DNA of 64,000 nt from Chloroflexi bacterium CFX4 (GCA_021404685.1 QWHC01000011.1:124001-188000); one strand, 5' to 3'; numbered from the stretch's first letter, positions 51,853-61,847 are shown. The notes: generated from the letters alone by a model not told the origin. Program-made: numbers and translations.

Positions 51853-52734
51853 ATGTATCTCACAGTTGGGCTGGCGCAGCTCTATCCCAAAATTGGCGAT
51901 GTGGCGGCAAACCTGAAAACGCACTTGGCGCAGATTGAGGCAGCAAAGGCGCACGGTGTTCAGCTCTTGATGTTCCCCGAACTTTCGCTGACGGGCTATA
52001 ACCTGCAAGACCTTGTCTACGAGGTTGCCATGCAGCCCACGGCGGACAATCCGATCTTCCGCCAACTGCTGGAGGCAAGCGGCGATTACGGGATGGACTT
52101 GATGGTTGGCTTTGTGGATACAGATCGGCGGGCGCGCTACTTCATCGGCGCTGCCTACCTATCCGATGGCAAGGTGCTGCATGTCCATCACAAGGTTTAT
52201 TTGCCAACCTACACCATGTTCGATGAAGGGCGTTATTTCGCGTGGGGCGATGCGGTGCGCGCCTTCGATACACGCTTCGGGCGCTTCGGCATGTTGATCT
52301 GTGAGGATTTCTGGCACGCCTCGCCGCCTTACCTGCTCTGGATTGACCGCGCCGATCTGTTCTTGTTCCACAGCGCCAGCCCGGGGCGCGGCTTGGATGC
52401 CTCTGATCGGCTTGGTTCGGCGCGTTGGGTGCAGTTGGTCAATCAGGCGTATGGCAGCCTGTTCACCAGCTACATCCTGCACTGCAATCGCGTTGGCTAT
52501 GAGGACGGCTTGAATTTCTGGGGCGGCAGCACAATCATTGATCCTGACGGCGAGATCGTCTGTGCGGCGCCCATGCACGAGCCTGCACTCTGCATCCAGA
52601 CGATTGACCTGAACCAGACACGCCGCACGCGCACGCGCCTGCCGCTGCTGCGTGACGAACGCACCGCGCTAATGGCGCGTGAGTTAACACGCATTATCGA
52701 GGAAGCACCGGATAGGACGCTTGGCGCACGCTAA
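51853..52734 (+). CDS. nitrilase-superfamily glutamine amidase subunit of NAD synthetase
   Basis: A 293-residue CN-hydrolase. The catalytic triad is Glu43 (FPELSLTGY), Lys114 (HHKVYLP) and Cys150 (LICEDFW). It closely resembles the N-terminal glutaminase half of glutamine-dependent NAD synthetase, which releases ammonia from glutamine. The synthetase half is encoded separately by the next gene, 15 bases downstream, so the two probably form one complex and pass ammonia between subunits. CGGAG lies seven bases before the ATG. Confidence 0.87.
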   Translation: MYLTVGLAQLYPKIGDVAANLKTHLAQIEAAKAHGVQLLMFPELSLTGYNLQDLVYEVAMQPTADNPIFRQLLEASGDYGMDLMVGFVDTDRRARYFIGAAYLSDGKVLHVHHKVYLPTYTMFDEGRYFAWGDAVRAFDTRFGRFGMLICEDFWHASPPYLLWIDRADLFLFHSASPGRGLDASDRLGSARWVQLVNQAYGSLFTSYILHCNRVGYEDGLNFWGGSTIIDPDGEIVCAAPMHEPALCIQTIDLNQTRRTRTRLPLLRDERTALMARELTRIIEEAPDRTLGAR

Positions 52735-52749
52735 AAGGAGCAGCAGACG

Positions 52750-53613
52750 ATGGTTAACACGCTTGTTCAACCACAGCAGCGCGTAGACGTGGACACGCTG
52801 CTTACGATCAACACTGACCTTGCCACCAAGATTATGGTCGGCTTCATTCAGGATGCCGTGACAAAGGTTGGCTTTTCCCGCGCTGTGATCGGGCTTAGCG
52901 GCGGTATAGACTCAGCGCTGGTCGCCTTTCTTGCCGCGCAGGCACTCGGCGCAGAAAACGTGCTTGCCGTCCGATTGCCTTACCAAACTTCCTCAGCAGG
53001 CAGCCTGACCGACGCGCAAGCCGTGATCGATCAGCTTGGGTTGCCCGCGCTCACGGTTGAGATCACGCCGATGGTGCAGCCCTTGATCGATCTCTTCCCC
53101 GATATGGATGGCGTGCGGAAAGGCAATATCATGGCGCGCCAACGCATGATCGTGCTGTACGATCAATCGGCGGACTGGAAAGGCTTGGTGATCGGCACCA
53201 GCAATAAGACCGAAGTGCTGCTTGGCTACTCCACGCTCTTTGGCGATAGCGCCGCTGCCTTGCAGCCGATTGAGGATTTATACAAAACACAGGTGCGGCA
53301 GCTTTCGCGGGCGCTCGGCGTGCCGCAGAGCATCCTAGACAAGGCGCCATCCGCCGATCTGTGGACAGGGCAAACCGATGAGGGCGAACTCGGCTATACT
53401 TATGCCGAGGTAGATCGCTTGCTCTACCTATTGGTGGATGGGCGCTATACAGTGGAAGAGGCAGCCGCGCAAGGCTTTGATCGCGCCTTTGTAGAGCGAG
53501 TCTGGCGGCGGGTGCGGATGAATCACTTTAAGCGCACCATGCCAAATGTCGCAAAGCTCAGTCGGCGCAGCATCGGACACGATTTTCTGTACCTGCGCGA
53601 CTGGGCAGGCTGA
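52750..53613 (+). CDS. nadE: NAD+ synthetase (ATP-PPi synthetase subunit)
   Basis: A 287-residue NadE that amidates nicotinic acid adenine dinucleotide to NAD+. The PP-loop is GLSGGIDSALV (about residues 49-59). Other family motifs are RLPYQTSS, GNIMARQRMIVLYD, IGTSNKTEVLLGY and the C-terminal KAPSADLWTGQTDEGELG. Chains of this size are often ammonia-dependent, but the amidase gene 15 bases upstream provides the glutaminase, so the pair is likely glutamine-dependent. The RRVRMNHFKRTMPN tail is the usual end of glutamine-linked synthetases. Confidence 0.95.
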   Translation: MVNTLVQPQQRVDVDTLLTINTDLATKIMVGFIQDAVTKVGFSRAVIGLSGGIDSALVAFLAAQALGAENVLAVRLPYQTSSAGSLTDAQAVIDQLGLPALTVEITPMVQPLIDLFPDMDGVRKGNIMARQRMIVLYDQSADWKGLVIGTSNKTEVLLGYSTLFGDSAAALQPIEDLYKTQVRQLSRALGVPQSILDKAPSADLWTGQTDEGELGYTYAEVDRLLYLLVDGRYTVEEAAAQGFDRAFVERVWRRVRMNHFKRTMPNVAKLSRRSIGHDFLYLRDWAG

Positions 53614-53648
53614 CCGCAAGCCGCCGTTAGTGTGCAGGGCGATGGTTG

Positions 53649-54509
53649 ATGATCGGGATAAGTGTGGAAATTGTGCCATATGCACGGCGTTTTCGGCGCG
53701 ATCTGTTGGCGCTGGTAGACGATCCGAGCGTCTGGCTGCACATCCACCTTGATTGGCACAGTGTGGAAGAATGGATTGCGCATCCGAATGTGCCGATCTA
53801 CCTTGCCCTGCACCATCGGCGCGTGATCGGCGCTATCGCGGCAACGCCACCGCAGAGTGGTGCGGCATGGCTGCGCCTGATCGCGCTCCGCACCGATGTG
53901 CCGCCCAGCGATGTATTCGCGGTGTTGTGGCGTGCCTTGCGCCTACGCCTGATCGGGCTGGGCAGCGCAGAGGTGGCGGCCTTGGCGTTGCATACATGGG
54001 TTGGCGATCAGTTGGCGGAGCAGGGCTTCACACAGGTTGAGGAGATCATCACGCTGCGGCGCAGAGGGTATGATGTTCCCGCCACACCCCGTCCCGAACT
54101 GCACATTCGCCATGCCGATTGGCGCGAGGCACCATTGGCAGCCGCCATTGATCGGGCAGCCTTCTTACCGATTTGGGCGCTGGATGAGGCATCGGTGCGC
54201 CAAGCGGCACGGGCGGCTGCCAGCTTCACGCTTGCCGAACACGCGGGACGCACGCTTGGCTACCAAATTACGACGCTGCACAGCGAGAGCATTCATCTTG
54301 CCCGTTTGGCAGTGCTGCCAGAGGCGCAGGGCAGCGGTGTGGGCGGCGCGCTGCTCAGCGAGCTGTTGAGCAGCTTCATTGAGCGCGGCGTGTTGGCAGC
54401 CAGCGTGAACACACAGGCGAGCAACCTCCGTTCACGGCGGCTTTACGAGCGCTATGGATTCGTCCATAGCGGGATGGATATTCCCTGCTGGCGGAAGGGG
54501 CTGGCGTAA
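53649..54509 (+). CDS. tandem GNAT acetyltransferase
   Basis: A 286-residue protein. The C-terminal half is a full GNAT domain with acetyl-CoA motif LARLAVLPEAQGSGVGGALL (A motif) and SRRLYERYGFVHSG (B motif). The N-terminal half (1-150) has the outline of a second, degenerate GNAT fold (YLALHHRRVIGAIA, then LALHTWVGDQLAEQGFTQVEE). Such tandem GNATs acylate small molecules or peptides; the substrate is unknown. The ATG at 53649 is used; TTG at 53646 directly precedes it. Same direction as nadE, 35 bases downstream. Confidence 0.8.
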   Translation: MIGISVEIVPYARRFRRDLLALVDDPSVWLHIHLDWHSVEEWIAHPNVPIYLALHHRRVIGAIAATPPQSGAAWLRLIALRTDVPPSDVFAVLWRALRLRLIGLGSAEVAALALHTWVGDQLAEQGFTQVEEIITLRRRGYDVPATPRPELHIRHADWREAPLAAAIDRAAFLPIWALDEASVRQAARAAASFTLAEHAGRTLGYQITTLHSESIHLARLAVLPEAQGSGVGGALLSELLSSFIERGVLAASVNTQASNLRSRRLYERYGFVHSGMDIPCWRKGLA

Positions 54510-54608
54510 CACCTCGCGTTGCTGTGTGTTCATTCTCGCAGAATGTTTCACGTGGGTTAAAATAGCCGAAAGCATTTTTACCCAACACTTTTAAGGACAC
54601 ACTGAATC

Positions 54609-56174
54609 ATGACCGATACGCCTAAAGCGGATAAGTACGCACAGCTTCAGCAGATGCGCGCACGCAGCCAAGCCGGCGGCGGCGCGGATCGCGTTGCCAA
54701 GCAGCACAAGGCGGGCAAGCTCACCGCACGCGAACGGCTAGACCTACTGCTTGATCCGGGCAGCTTCCGCGAATTAGATGCCTTCGTGGTGCAGCGCTCA
54801 CGCGATTTTGGCATGGACAAGCCTGAGAATCAATACCTCAGCGATAGCGTCGTGACGGGCTGGGGAACGATCAACGGACGCTTGGTCTATGTCTACTCGC
54901 AAGATTTCACCGTCTTTGGCGGCTCGCTCTCGGAAGTGCATTCCGAGAAGATCGTTAAGGTGATGGAGATGGCGATCAAGAGTGGCGCGCCGATCATCGG
55001 CTTGAATGATAGCGGCGGCGCACGTATTCAAGAGGGTGTGGTCAGCTTGGGCGGCTATGCCGATATTTTCTTGCGAAACACACTGGCAAGCGGCGTCATC
55101 CCGCAGATCAGCGCGATTTTAGGTCCGTGCGCTGGCGGCGCGGTCTATTCGCCTGCCCTCACCGATTTTATCTTCATGGTGAAGAACACTTCCTACATGT
55201 TCGTGACGGGACCGGATGTCGTCAAGTCGGTGACGCATGAGGAGGTCAGCTTTGAGGATTTAGGCGGTGCCTCCGTCCATAGCGCCACCAGCGGCGTCTG
55301 CCACATGGCAGCCGAAAGCGAGGCAGATTGCCTCTACCTGATCCGCGAACTGCTCACCTACCTGCCGCAGAACAACATGGAAGACCCACCGCTGAAGCCA
55401 GCCAAAGACGATCCGCTGCGGAGCGACCCGCGCTTGAACGAGATTGTGCCAGATAGCCCGAACAAGCCCTACGACATCAAAGAGGTGATTCAGATGATCG
55501 TGGATGACGGGCAGTTTTTCGAGATTCACGAATACTACGCGGCAAACATCGTGGTTGGCTTTGCGCGCCTAGGCGGCTACAGCGTTGGCATTGTGGCAAA
55601 CCAGCCTATGGTGCTGGCTGGTGTGCTGGATATTGACGCCAGCGAGAAAGCAGCGCGCTTCATCCGCTTCTGCGACTGCTTCAACATCCCGATCATCACC
55701 TTTGAGGACGTTCCCGGCTTCATGCCCGGCACCAAGCAAGAACATGGCGGCATCATCCGCGCCGGCGCCAAACTGCTCTATGCCTATTGCGAGGCAACCG
55801 TGCCAAAGCTGACCGTGATCACGCGCAAGGCATACGGCGGCGCCTACGACGTGATGAGCAGCAAGCACATTCGCGGCGATTTGAACTTGGCGTGGCCCAC
55901 GGCGGAAATCGCGGTGATGGGACCTGACGGCGCGGTGAACATCATCTTCCGCCGCGAACTCTCCGAAGCCGATGATCCAATCGCCAAGAAGGCAGAGCTG
56001 GTCGCCATGTACCGCGAGAAATTTGCCAACCCCTATGTGGCAGCCTCACGCGGCTATATTGATGATGTGATCATGCCCAGCGAAACGCGCCCACGCCTGA
56101 TCAACGCCCTGAACGCGCTACAAAACAAGCGCGATAGCAATCCGCCCAAGAAGCACGGCAATATCCCGCTTTAA
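54609..56174 (+). CDS. acyl-CoA carboxylase carboxyltransferase (beta) subunit
   Basis: A 521-residue biotin-dependent carboxyltransferase of the PccB/AccD5 type. N-terminal crotonase-like domain: [29 protein letters not shown] and [16 protein letters not shown]-terminal domain: [39 protein letters not shown] and [13 protein letters not shown]. It transfers the carboxyl group from biotin to propionyl-CoA or acetyl-CoA. The position after [16 protein letters not shown] that sets acyl preference cannot be judged safely here. The biotin carboxylase and carrier genes are not in the window. AAGGA lies 13 bases before the ATG. A strong terminator follows the gene. Confidence 0.93.
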   Translation: MTDTPKADKYAQLQQMRARSQAGGGADRVAKQHKAGKLTARERLDLLLDPGSFRELDAFVVQRSRDFGMDKPENQYLSDSVVTGWGTINGRLVYVYSQDFTVFGGSLSEVHSEKIVKVMEMAIKSGAPIIGLNDSGGARIQEGVVSLGGYADIFLRNTLASGVIPQISAILGPCAGGAVYSPALTDFIFMVKNTSYMFVTGPDVVKSVTHEEVSFEDLGGASVHSATSGVCHMAAESEADCLYLIRELLTYLPQNNMEDPPLKPAKDDPLRSDPRLNEIVPDSPNKPYDIKEVIQMIVDDGQFFEIHEYYAANIVVGFARLGGYSVGIVANQPMVLAGVLDIDASEKAARFIRFCDCFNIPIITFEDVPGFMPGTKQEHGGIIRAGAKLLYAYCEATVPKLTVITRKAYGGAYDVMSSKHIRGDLNLAWPTAEIAVMGPDGAVNIIFRRELSEADDPIAKKAELVAMYREKFANPYVAASRGYIDDVIMPSETRPRLINALNALQNKRDSNPPKKHGNIPL

Positions 56175-56200
56175 GACAAGCTAAGTCGCCCTAATCAAAG

Positions 56201-56235
56201 CGCGGAGACCTGAACAGGTCTCCGCGTTGTGTTTT
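56201..56235 (+). terminator. intrinsic terminator after the carboxylase gene
   Basis: CGCGGAGACCTG (56201-56212) and CAGGTCTCCGCG (56215-56226) form a 12-bp palindromic stem followed by TTGTGTTTT. It also separates this gene from the convergent lipoprotein gene. Confidence 0.85.
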
Positions 56236-56241
56236 CAGACG

Positions 56242-58515
56242 CTAGGGCGTTGGCGTCAGCGTGTGCGTCGGTGTTGGCGTGGGTGTGAAGGTCGCAGTAT
56301 CAAGGCGCGGCGCAAAGGTTGGCGCAACCTGCGTAGGCGTTGCGGTGCGTGTGGCAGTTGGCGGCGGCGGTGTGCGGGTTGCCGTCTCAGTCGGACGCGG
56401 TGTATGGGTCGCCGTCCGCGTGAAGGTTGGTGTGTGCGTAGGCGTTGCCGTGGCGGTTGCGGTGAAGGTTGCCGTATGGGTCGCTGTGTGCGTCGCTGTG
56501 TTGGTGGCGGTGTTGGTGGCGGTTGGTGTGTGGGTAGGCGTGCGTGTGCTGGTTGGTGTTGGCGTGTTCGTCGGTGTGAGTGTCTTGGTCGGTGTAAGCG
56601 TGCCTGCCACAGCCGTGCCAACTGCCTGCTGGAAGGGAAGCGCGGTCAGCGTTGCTGCGACGGCATCGTTGAAGGCGCGTGTTGGCTCCGGCGTGAACGG
56701 CAAGCGCCACACCGTGACATCTTCAACAAAGGTTGAGGCGCCATCGCGCTCACTGTTGGTATAAAGCCCTGTTGCAACCTGAATGCAACCCGCTTCCTGA
56801 TAGTGAGAGACGTTCAGATCAGCGACCCAGAGGCTGTTTAGGTATAAGGTGGCAAGTCCGCCGCGCACAACCAGCAACAGGTCATTGTAGGAATCGCGGG
56901 CAATGTTCACACCATTGGGCAAATCGGCGCGTTCGATTATCTCGAAGGTAAAAGGCGCATCGGGCTGCCCACGGAAGTAGCGCAGCAGCTCATATTGCCC
57001 GCCATGATTGAAAATCACACGATACTCTTGATTGCGCGTGCGGCGGAACACAATCCCATGCGACCATGCGAAATCATCATAAGGTGTGTAGAGGCGAGCG
57101 CTGATGATGAAGTTTGGTGTGCAGACCAGTTCATAAGCGCTGATGAGATTATCAGCAGCATTATGTGGCAGGCGGATGAGCGCTTCCTCAAAGATGAGGC
57201 GTGCATCGGCAAACAACGGCGTAAGAGTCGGCGCAAATGCGCTTGCCGTACTCGTCGCATTTAGCTCAGCGCGGCGCGTCTCGGTCGCATCAGGTGTGGC
57301 GGTTGCCGTGTGTGTGGCAGTCGCAGTGCGCGTGCGGGTTGGTGTGCGTGTAGGTAAGGCTGTAAACGTTGCCGAAGGCATCCGTGTTGGCAAGGCGGTG
57401 AAGGTTGCCGAAGGCGTGCGCGTCAGCGTTAGTGTCGGCGTGAGTGTGCGGGTCGCCGTCGGCGTGAATGTGAAGGTAGCGCTTGGTGTGGCGGTGAAGG
57501 TTGCCGTGGGCGTTTGGGCAAACTCTGTAGCAAGGATGATCGCCTCTAGGGTGCGCTCAATGGCGCGTGCCGTCTGAGAGGCACTCAGCGCCGCGCTGAA
57601 TGTTTGCGTCAGATCGGGTGTGTGAGTCAGGGTTGCGGTGAGTGTGGCTGTGAGCGTAGCGCTTGGCGTCTGTGTCGGCGTGAATGTGAAGGTAGCGCTT
57701 GGCGTGGCGGTGAAGGTTGCCGTGGGCGTTTGGGCAAACTCTGTGGCAAGGATGATCGCCTCTAGGGTGCGCTCAAGGGCGCGTGCCGTCTGAGAGGCAC
57801 TCAGCGCGGCGCTGAATGTTTGCGTCAGATCGGGCGTATGGGTCAGAGTCGCGGTGAGCGTCGCTGTGAGCGTGGCGCTTGGCGTGAGCGTTGGTGTATG
57901 GGTTGCTGTGGGTGAAGGCGTGAGTGTATCAGGGCGCCCAGCCGTTGCGGTTTGGTCAAGGGCGCGGCGCGTGCCTTCAAAGATCGAGATAGCAGTCAGC
58001 GTCATCGGCAGCGTGTCGGGCGTGTGTGTGGGAACAGTGATTTGTGTAGCGCTGGGCATAGCGGCGGCTGTTTGCGCCACAAGGGTCTGGCTGTTCACGA
58101 ACGTGCCAGTGAAGGCAGCCGCCAAGGTTTGTGTAGCTTGGACGGCGGCGAAGGTTTGTGTGCCAATGGCTTGCGTTGTTGCCGCGAGATCGGGCGTGAT
58201 AGTCGGTGTGAGGGTGAGCGTGTGGGATGGCGTGGCAGTTGGTGTTAGGGTCGGTGTTTCGGTGGATGCCTCGGTGGGCGGCGGTGTCGGGGAATTCAAG
58301 GCAAAGCGCGTGGCGGCGATGTTGGTGGCGATTGCGTTTTGGGCAACAACGACGGTTTGGGTAGCATTCAGAGCGGCTTCAGCGCGTTGTGTTGCATCGG
58401 GCGTAGGGGTAAGGGTTGCGGTGCTAGTCTGGGTTGGGGTCGGTTCAGGGGCAGGCGCGCAGCCTACCATCAATAAAAAAAGGCTGAGCAAGGCAACTCG
58501 GCTATGCCAACGCAT
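56242..58515 (-). CDS. Thr/Pro-rich lipoprotein with tandem repeats and a lectin-like core
   Basis: A 757-residue exported protein. The signal peptide ends in the lipobox MVGC (Cys19). Residues 20-420 are low-complexity Thr/Pro/Ala sequence with helical inserts (e.g. [16 protein letters not shown]), including a 72-residue unit present twice in tandem. Residues about 420-630 form a folded beta-rich domain ([16 protein letters not shown], then [23 protein letters not shown] and [17 protein letters not shown]). It resembles the concanavalin/DUF1080-type jelly rolls that bind glycans. The last 120 residues are again Thr/Pro-rich. It is probably a surface anchor or adhesin, perhaps O-glycosylated on Thr. 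Function is inferred from architecture only. Confidence 0.82.
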   Translation of the reverse strand: MRWHSRVALLSLFLLMVGCAPAPEPTPTQTSTATLTPTPDATQRAEAALNATQTVVVAQNAIATNIAATRFALNSPTPPPTEASTETPTLTPTATPSHTLTLTPTITPDLAATTQAIGTQTFAAVQATQTLAAAFTGTFVNSQTLVAQTAAAMPSATQITVPTHTPDTLPMTLTAISIFEGTRRALDQTATAGRPDTLTPSPTATHTPTLTPSATLTATLTATLTHTPDLTQTFSAALSASQTARALERTLEAIILATEFAQTPTATFTATPSATFTFTPTQTPSATLTATLTATLTHTPDLTQTFSAALSASQTARAIERTLEAIILATEFAQTPTATFTATPSATFTFTPTATRTLTPTLTLTRTPSATFTALPTRMPSATFTALPTRTPTRTRTATATHTATATPDATETRRAELNATSTASAFAPTLTPLFADARLIFEEALIRLPHNAADNLISAYELVCTPNFIISARLYTPYDDFAWSHGIVFRRTRNQEYRVIFNHGGQYELLRYFRGQPDAPFTFEIIERADLPNGVNIARDSYNDLLLVVRGGLATLYLNSLWVADLNVSHYQEAGCIQVATGLYTNSERDGASTFVEDVTVWRLPFTPEPTRAFNDAVAATLTALPFQQAVGTAVAGTLTPTKTLTPTNTPTPTSTRTPTHTPTATNTATNTATHTATHTATFTATATATPTHTPTFTRTATHTPRPTETATRTPPPPTATRTATPTQVAPTFAPRLDTATFTPTPTPTHTLTPTP
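57464..57895 (-). repeat. 216-bp tandem duplication in the lipoprotein gene
   Basis: Two adjacent 216-bp copies (57464-57679 and 57680-57895) differ at only a minority of positions and keep the reading frame (72 codons each). Each encodes a Thr/Pro run plus a helical insert ending ATEFAQTP. The near-identity suggests a recent duplication. Confidence 0.85.
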
Positions 58516-58609
58516 GGCTTTCCCTTTCAGTGCAGGTGAAGACTAACCGAAAGCTATCTGTATCTTCACAATTGGGCGGATTGTAGCCTTTGGCGGCGGA
58601 TAAGGCAAC

Positions 58610-59581
58610 CTAACCACGCTGCATTCGTTCAGCCGCCTTTGCCCAATCACCGCCGCACGCACGGATTGCCGCCAGTGCTGCGCCGTAGATCGGCGGCAGT
58701 GCAGGCGCACTCAGGCGGATAGGCAGCTTGCCAAGCGCTTTGGTAAAGGTGGCACGCATTCCAAAAATGTGATCCCACACGCCGCCGATCAGGGCTAAGG
58801 GCAGCGCCTGTTCACCAAAATCCATCTGCCTGTGCAGCGCACCCACCGCCTGAGCAAGCGCCGCAGCACCCTCAGCAAGGATGCTCTGCGCCACATCATC
58901 GGCAGCAGCGGCAGCTTTCCCGACCAAAGGCGCCAGTGCTGCGAAACCACGTGCGCCAAAGTCTGTTGCATAGACCAAGCGCTTGAGCGCACGCACATCC
59001 GAGGCGCCGAAATAAGGCAGCAGCGCCGCCGTGAGCGCTGTTGGCGCGCCAACGCCATCGAGGGCATGGAAAACAGCACGCACGGCTGCCATGCCAAGCC
59101 AAACAGCGCTGCCCTCATCGCCCACCAGCCAGCCCCAGCCACCCACGCGCACAAGCTGCCGATCTTGCCGCAAGCCCACCAGAATGCTGCCTGTGCCGCT
59201 GATCACAATGGCGCCCGCCGCGCCCAAATGCGCGCCCATCAACGCCGCCACGCCGTCATTTTCCACCCACACCTGCTCAGTGGGCAGAATTTCGCGCAGG
59301 ATGTTGCGCGCCGTGGCTGCCTCCGGTGCGGTGCTGCCCTCAATGCCGGATAAACCCATCCCGACGGCGCGCACGGCTTGCACGGGCAAATTCGCCGCTC
59401 CGAAGGCGCCGCGGATCGCCGCGCGCAAGCTCTCCGCCATACGTGCCGCACCCTCCTGCGCCGCCAAGTGCAGCAAGCCGCCGCCGCTGCCCATACCCAA
59501 AAGCTGCCCTTCCAGCGTGAACAGAGCGCACTTGGTGGCTGTTTGCCCGCCATCCACGCCGATCACATACATGCCCATCAC
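58610..59581 (-). CDS. BadF/BadG-type sugar kinase (N-acetylglucosamine-kinase-like)
   Basis: A 323-residue ASKHA-fold kinase: phosphate 1 motif VIGVDGGQTATK, the connector motif VGMGLSGIEG, WVENDGVAALMGAHLGAAG, phosphate 2 motif VISGTGSILVG and GGWGWLVGDEGSA. These are hallmarks of the eukaryotic-type N-acetylglucosamine kinase/BadF family, which phosphorylates amino sugars or related sugars with ATP. It is the last gene of the sugar-uptake operon and overlaps the GH105-like gene by ATGA, so it probably phosphorylates the sugar that operon takes up. Confidence 0.87.
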   Translation of the reverse strand: MMGMYVIGVDGGQTATKCALFTLEGQLLGMGSGGGLLHLAAQEGAARMAESLRAAIRGAFGAANLPVQAVRAVGMGLSGIEGSTAPEAATARNILREILPTEQVWVENDGVAALMGAHLGAAGAIVISGTGSILVGLRQDRQLVRVGGWGWLVGDEGSAVWLGMAAVRAVFHALDGVGAPTALTAALLPYFGASDVRALKRLVYATDFGARGFAALAPLVGKAAAAADDVAQSILAEGAAALAQAVGALHRQMDFGEQALPLALIGGVWDHIFGMRATFTKALGKLPIRLSAPALPPIYGAALAAIRACGGDWAKAAERMQRG

Positions 59582-60987
59582 ACCAACGCCGCGTAAAGCT
59601 GCGCCAACAAGCCCATCCCAAACTGCGAGATGACGCGGTAATCATCCCGTTGGAGCGCTTCGCCACCCTTGTTCACCTGTGCCACACCCGTCAAGAAGCC
59701 GTCAGGCGTCAGGGCGTTGCTGAGCGTTTGAGCAGCCTGTGCAGCAGGCGCACGCATGGCAGGCGAGAGCAAGCGCGCCTTCACGCCAATGGCAAGCGCC
59801 GCCGCAATGCCCGCTGAACCACCGTTATCAGGCAGCACGTCCGGCGCATCCAGGAAAGCGTGCCATAAGCCGTCCCGATTCTGCCGACGGATCGCCCACT
59901 GCGCGGCACGGGCGAACTCCTCGCGCAGATCGGCGGGCGGATCGGGCAGGATGGCGAGCGTGCGCGCCAACCCAAGCAGATACCAGGCCGCCGCACGCGC
60001 CCAGTTCACAAAAGTGCGCCTGCCATCGGTATACAGGCGCAGCGCAAGCGCATCATCTTCAAAGAGCGCCTGGCGGGCGCGCAATTGCTCCAACGCGGCG
60101 GCGATCAGGCTTGGCTCACCGCGCAGCACGCCGATCTGCGCCATCGGATAGGCAACCGTATAGCTGCCTTCCGCCGTCAGCATCGCGCCATCCTGCACCG
60201 CGCCATTGGTCGCACGGGAGTCGCGCCAGAAGCGCACAGCCATCTCAAGGGCGGGATGAGCAGGCTGCGTGCGCGCTAGGACGGCAAAGGGCAAGGTGCA
60301 TTCCACGCCGTAAATGCTGCGCTTGGGCTGGCTGAAATCATCTTCATAGTCAAGGGTGCCGTCCGCGTCAAAAAAGTGGGCAAAATGCGCCGCGATGGTC
60401 TGTTGAGCGCTCTCGGCATCCAACAGACCGACGGCTGCCATGTCCTGCAAGCCGTTCAGCACGCAGCCTTCCTGCCAACCGAAGAATTGCAGCGAGGCAC
60501 GCGAGTTCAGGCGCTGGCGAAAGGCTGCCAAGCGGTCTAGGTGCGTGCCGAGGAACAGATGCGGCATCAGGGCAGGCTCACCATCACCGCTTGGATCGTG
60601 CAGCAGCCAGAGCGGTGCGCTGCCGCGCCCAAGGCGCAGCCCTAAGCCTTCTTCGGCAATCTCGCGCAGCGTTTGGGCAGAGAGCGGCGCCTCAAAGGGC
60701 TGGAAGGCGTGCGCTTGGCGAATATCCATGCGCGCCACAACGCGCCCGCTAGCAAGCGCAATCGCTTCTAGCAGGGCGTCCTCACGCGAATCGAGCGCAA
60801 CGCTCAGCCGCAAACAGGGGCGCTCTCTTACAGGCACAGACTCCAGCCCGTCCCAATAAAGCAGGGTTGGCGCGCCGCGTGGCAGCACGGCAAAGGCGTG
60901 CCAGCCACGTGTGACTCGGTAGCCCTCTGGCACGCTCAGGCGCGGCGCAGAGGCAACCTTCCCGATGTAATAAGTGCTTTCGCTCAT
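59578..60987 (-). CDS. GH105/GH88-like glycoside hydrolase
   Basis: A 469-residue soluble protein. Residues about 150-469 have the pattern of an (alpha/alpha)6-barrel unsaturated-uronyl hydrolase: NWARAAAWYLLGLARTL, NRDGLWHAFLDAPDVLPDNGGSAGIAAALAIG, then TPDGFLTGVAQVN and the C-terminal QFGMGLLAQLYAAL. The N-terminal 120 residues are beta-rich and less clear. No signal peptide, so it would act on imported oligosaccharides. It overlaps its neighbours on both sides by ATGA, tightly coupling it to the importer and the kinase. The catalytic Asp pair of GH105 cannot be assigned with certainty. Confidence 0.65.
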   Translation of the reverse strand: MSESTYYIGKVASAPRLSVPEGYRVTRGWHAFAVLPRGAPTLLYWDGLESVPVRERPCLRLSVALDSREDALLEAIALASGRVVARMDIRQAHAFQPFEAPLSAQTLREIAEEGLGLRLGRGSAPLWLLHDPSGDGEPALMPHLFLGTHLDRLAAFRQRLNSRASLQFFGWQEGCVLNGLQDMAAVGLLDAESAQQTIAAHFAHFFDADGTLDYEDDFSQPKRSIYGVECTLPFAVLARTQPAHPALEMAVRFWRDSRATNGAVQDGAMLTAEGSYTVAYPMAQIGVLRGEPSLIAAALEQLRARQALFEDDALALRLYTDGRRTFVNWARAAAWYLLGLARTLAILPDPPADLREEFARAAQWAIRRQNRDGLWHAFLDAPDVLPDNGGSAGIAAALAIGVKARLLSPAMRAPAAQAAQTLSNALTPDGFLTGVAQVNKGGEALQRDDYRVISQFGMGLLAQLYAALV

Positions 60988-61835
60988 TTTAAGCCCGAAC
61001 GGGTTAGCCCTTCCACAAAGTACCGCTGCATGATGATAAAGACGATCAGCACGGGCAGCATCATCACAAAGGCAGCTGCCAACGCTAGATTATACTCGCT
61101 TGAATACTCGCCAAAAAAACCTGCCAACCCTAAGGGCAGCGTCCGCATGTTTTCTTTGGTAACTGCCACAAGGGGCCAAATGTAGCTATCCCAACTGCCC
61201 AGAAAGCTAAAAATGGCAACGGCTGCCAGCGCTGGACGGCTCATCGGAAGGATGACGCGCCACAGAATGCCCAGCTCGCTGGCGCCATCCAGCCGCGCCG
61301 CCTCGATGTAGTCATCGGGAAGCGTCAGGAAGTGCTGGCGCATTAGGAAAATACTGAAGGCGTTGACCGCTTGTGGGATGATCAAGCCCTGATAGGTATC
61401 CAACCAGCCCAGATCGCGCACCACTAAGTAGAGCGGCACAAGGATCACCTGCACCGGCAGCATCAGCGTGCTGAGGATTGCCAAGAAGGCGATGCCGCGC
61501 CCCGGATAGTGGAATTTTGCCAAGCTGTAGCCCGCCAAACTTGCCACCACCATGGTGATGAGGATCGTGAGTGCGGCGGCAAAAATGCTGTTCAAGAAAT
61601 AGGTGCCGAACGGGCGCTGCTGAAAGGGCAGGATGAAATTTTGCCACTGCCATTCGGTTGGGAAGATTTCCAGTGGGATGCGAAAGACCTGCTCTTTGGG
61701 CTTGAGCGCCGAAAGGAACGACCACAGCAGCGGAAAAATGATCGCAGCAGCGCAGAGGATCAGCACGCCATAGGTAGCGATTCGCGTGCCGTGCTGCTCC
61801 CAAAAGTGGCGGACTGCCGAAGGGTTCTTTACCAT
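60984..61835 (-). CDS. carbohydrate ABC transporter permease, MalG type (CUT1)
   Basis: A 283-residue inner-membrane permease with six helices. The cytoplasmic EAA loop is EAARLDGASELGILWRVILPMSRPAL (about residues 180-205), the contact site for the ATPase. Other MalG-type features are FSIFLMRQHFLTLPDDYIEAAR and a C-terminal RYFVEGLTRSGLK ending. It partners the MalF-type permease encoded 12 bases upstream. No ATPase gene is in the operon. Confidence 0.93.
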   Translation of the reverse strand: MVKNPSAVRHFWEQHGTRIATYGVLILCAAAIIFPLLWSFLSALKPKEQVFRIPLEIFPTEWQWQNFILPFQQRPFGTYFLNSIFAAALTILITMVVASLAGYSLAKFHYPGRGIAFLAILSTLMLPVQVILVPLYLVVRDLGWLDTYQGLIIPQAVNAFSIFLMRQHFLTLPDDYIEAARLDGASELGILWRVILPMSRPALAAVAIFSFLGSWDSYIWPLVAVTKENMRTLPLGLAGFFGEYSSEYNLALAAAFVMMLPVLIVFIIMQRYFVEGLTRSGLK

Positions 61836-61847
61836 GCTGCACCTTCC

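Noticed and set aside
56300-58450. CRISPR-like appearance of short repeated units
   Set aside because: Units are irregular, in frame, and encode Thr/Pro runs; there are no constant repeats with unique spacers of fixed length and no cas genes.
57854-58546. 230-residue Val-rich plus-strand frame
   Set aside because: It is the complement of the Thr/Pro repeats of the lipoprotein gene, and valine/glycine runs are what antisense ACN/CCN codons give.
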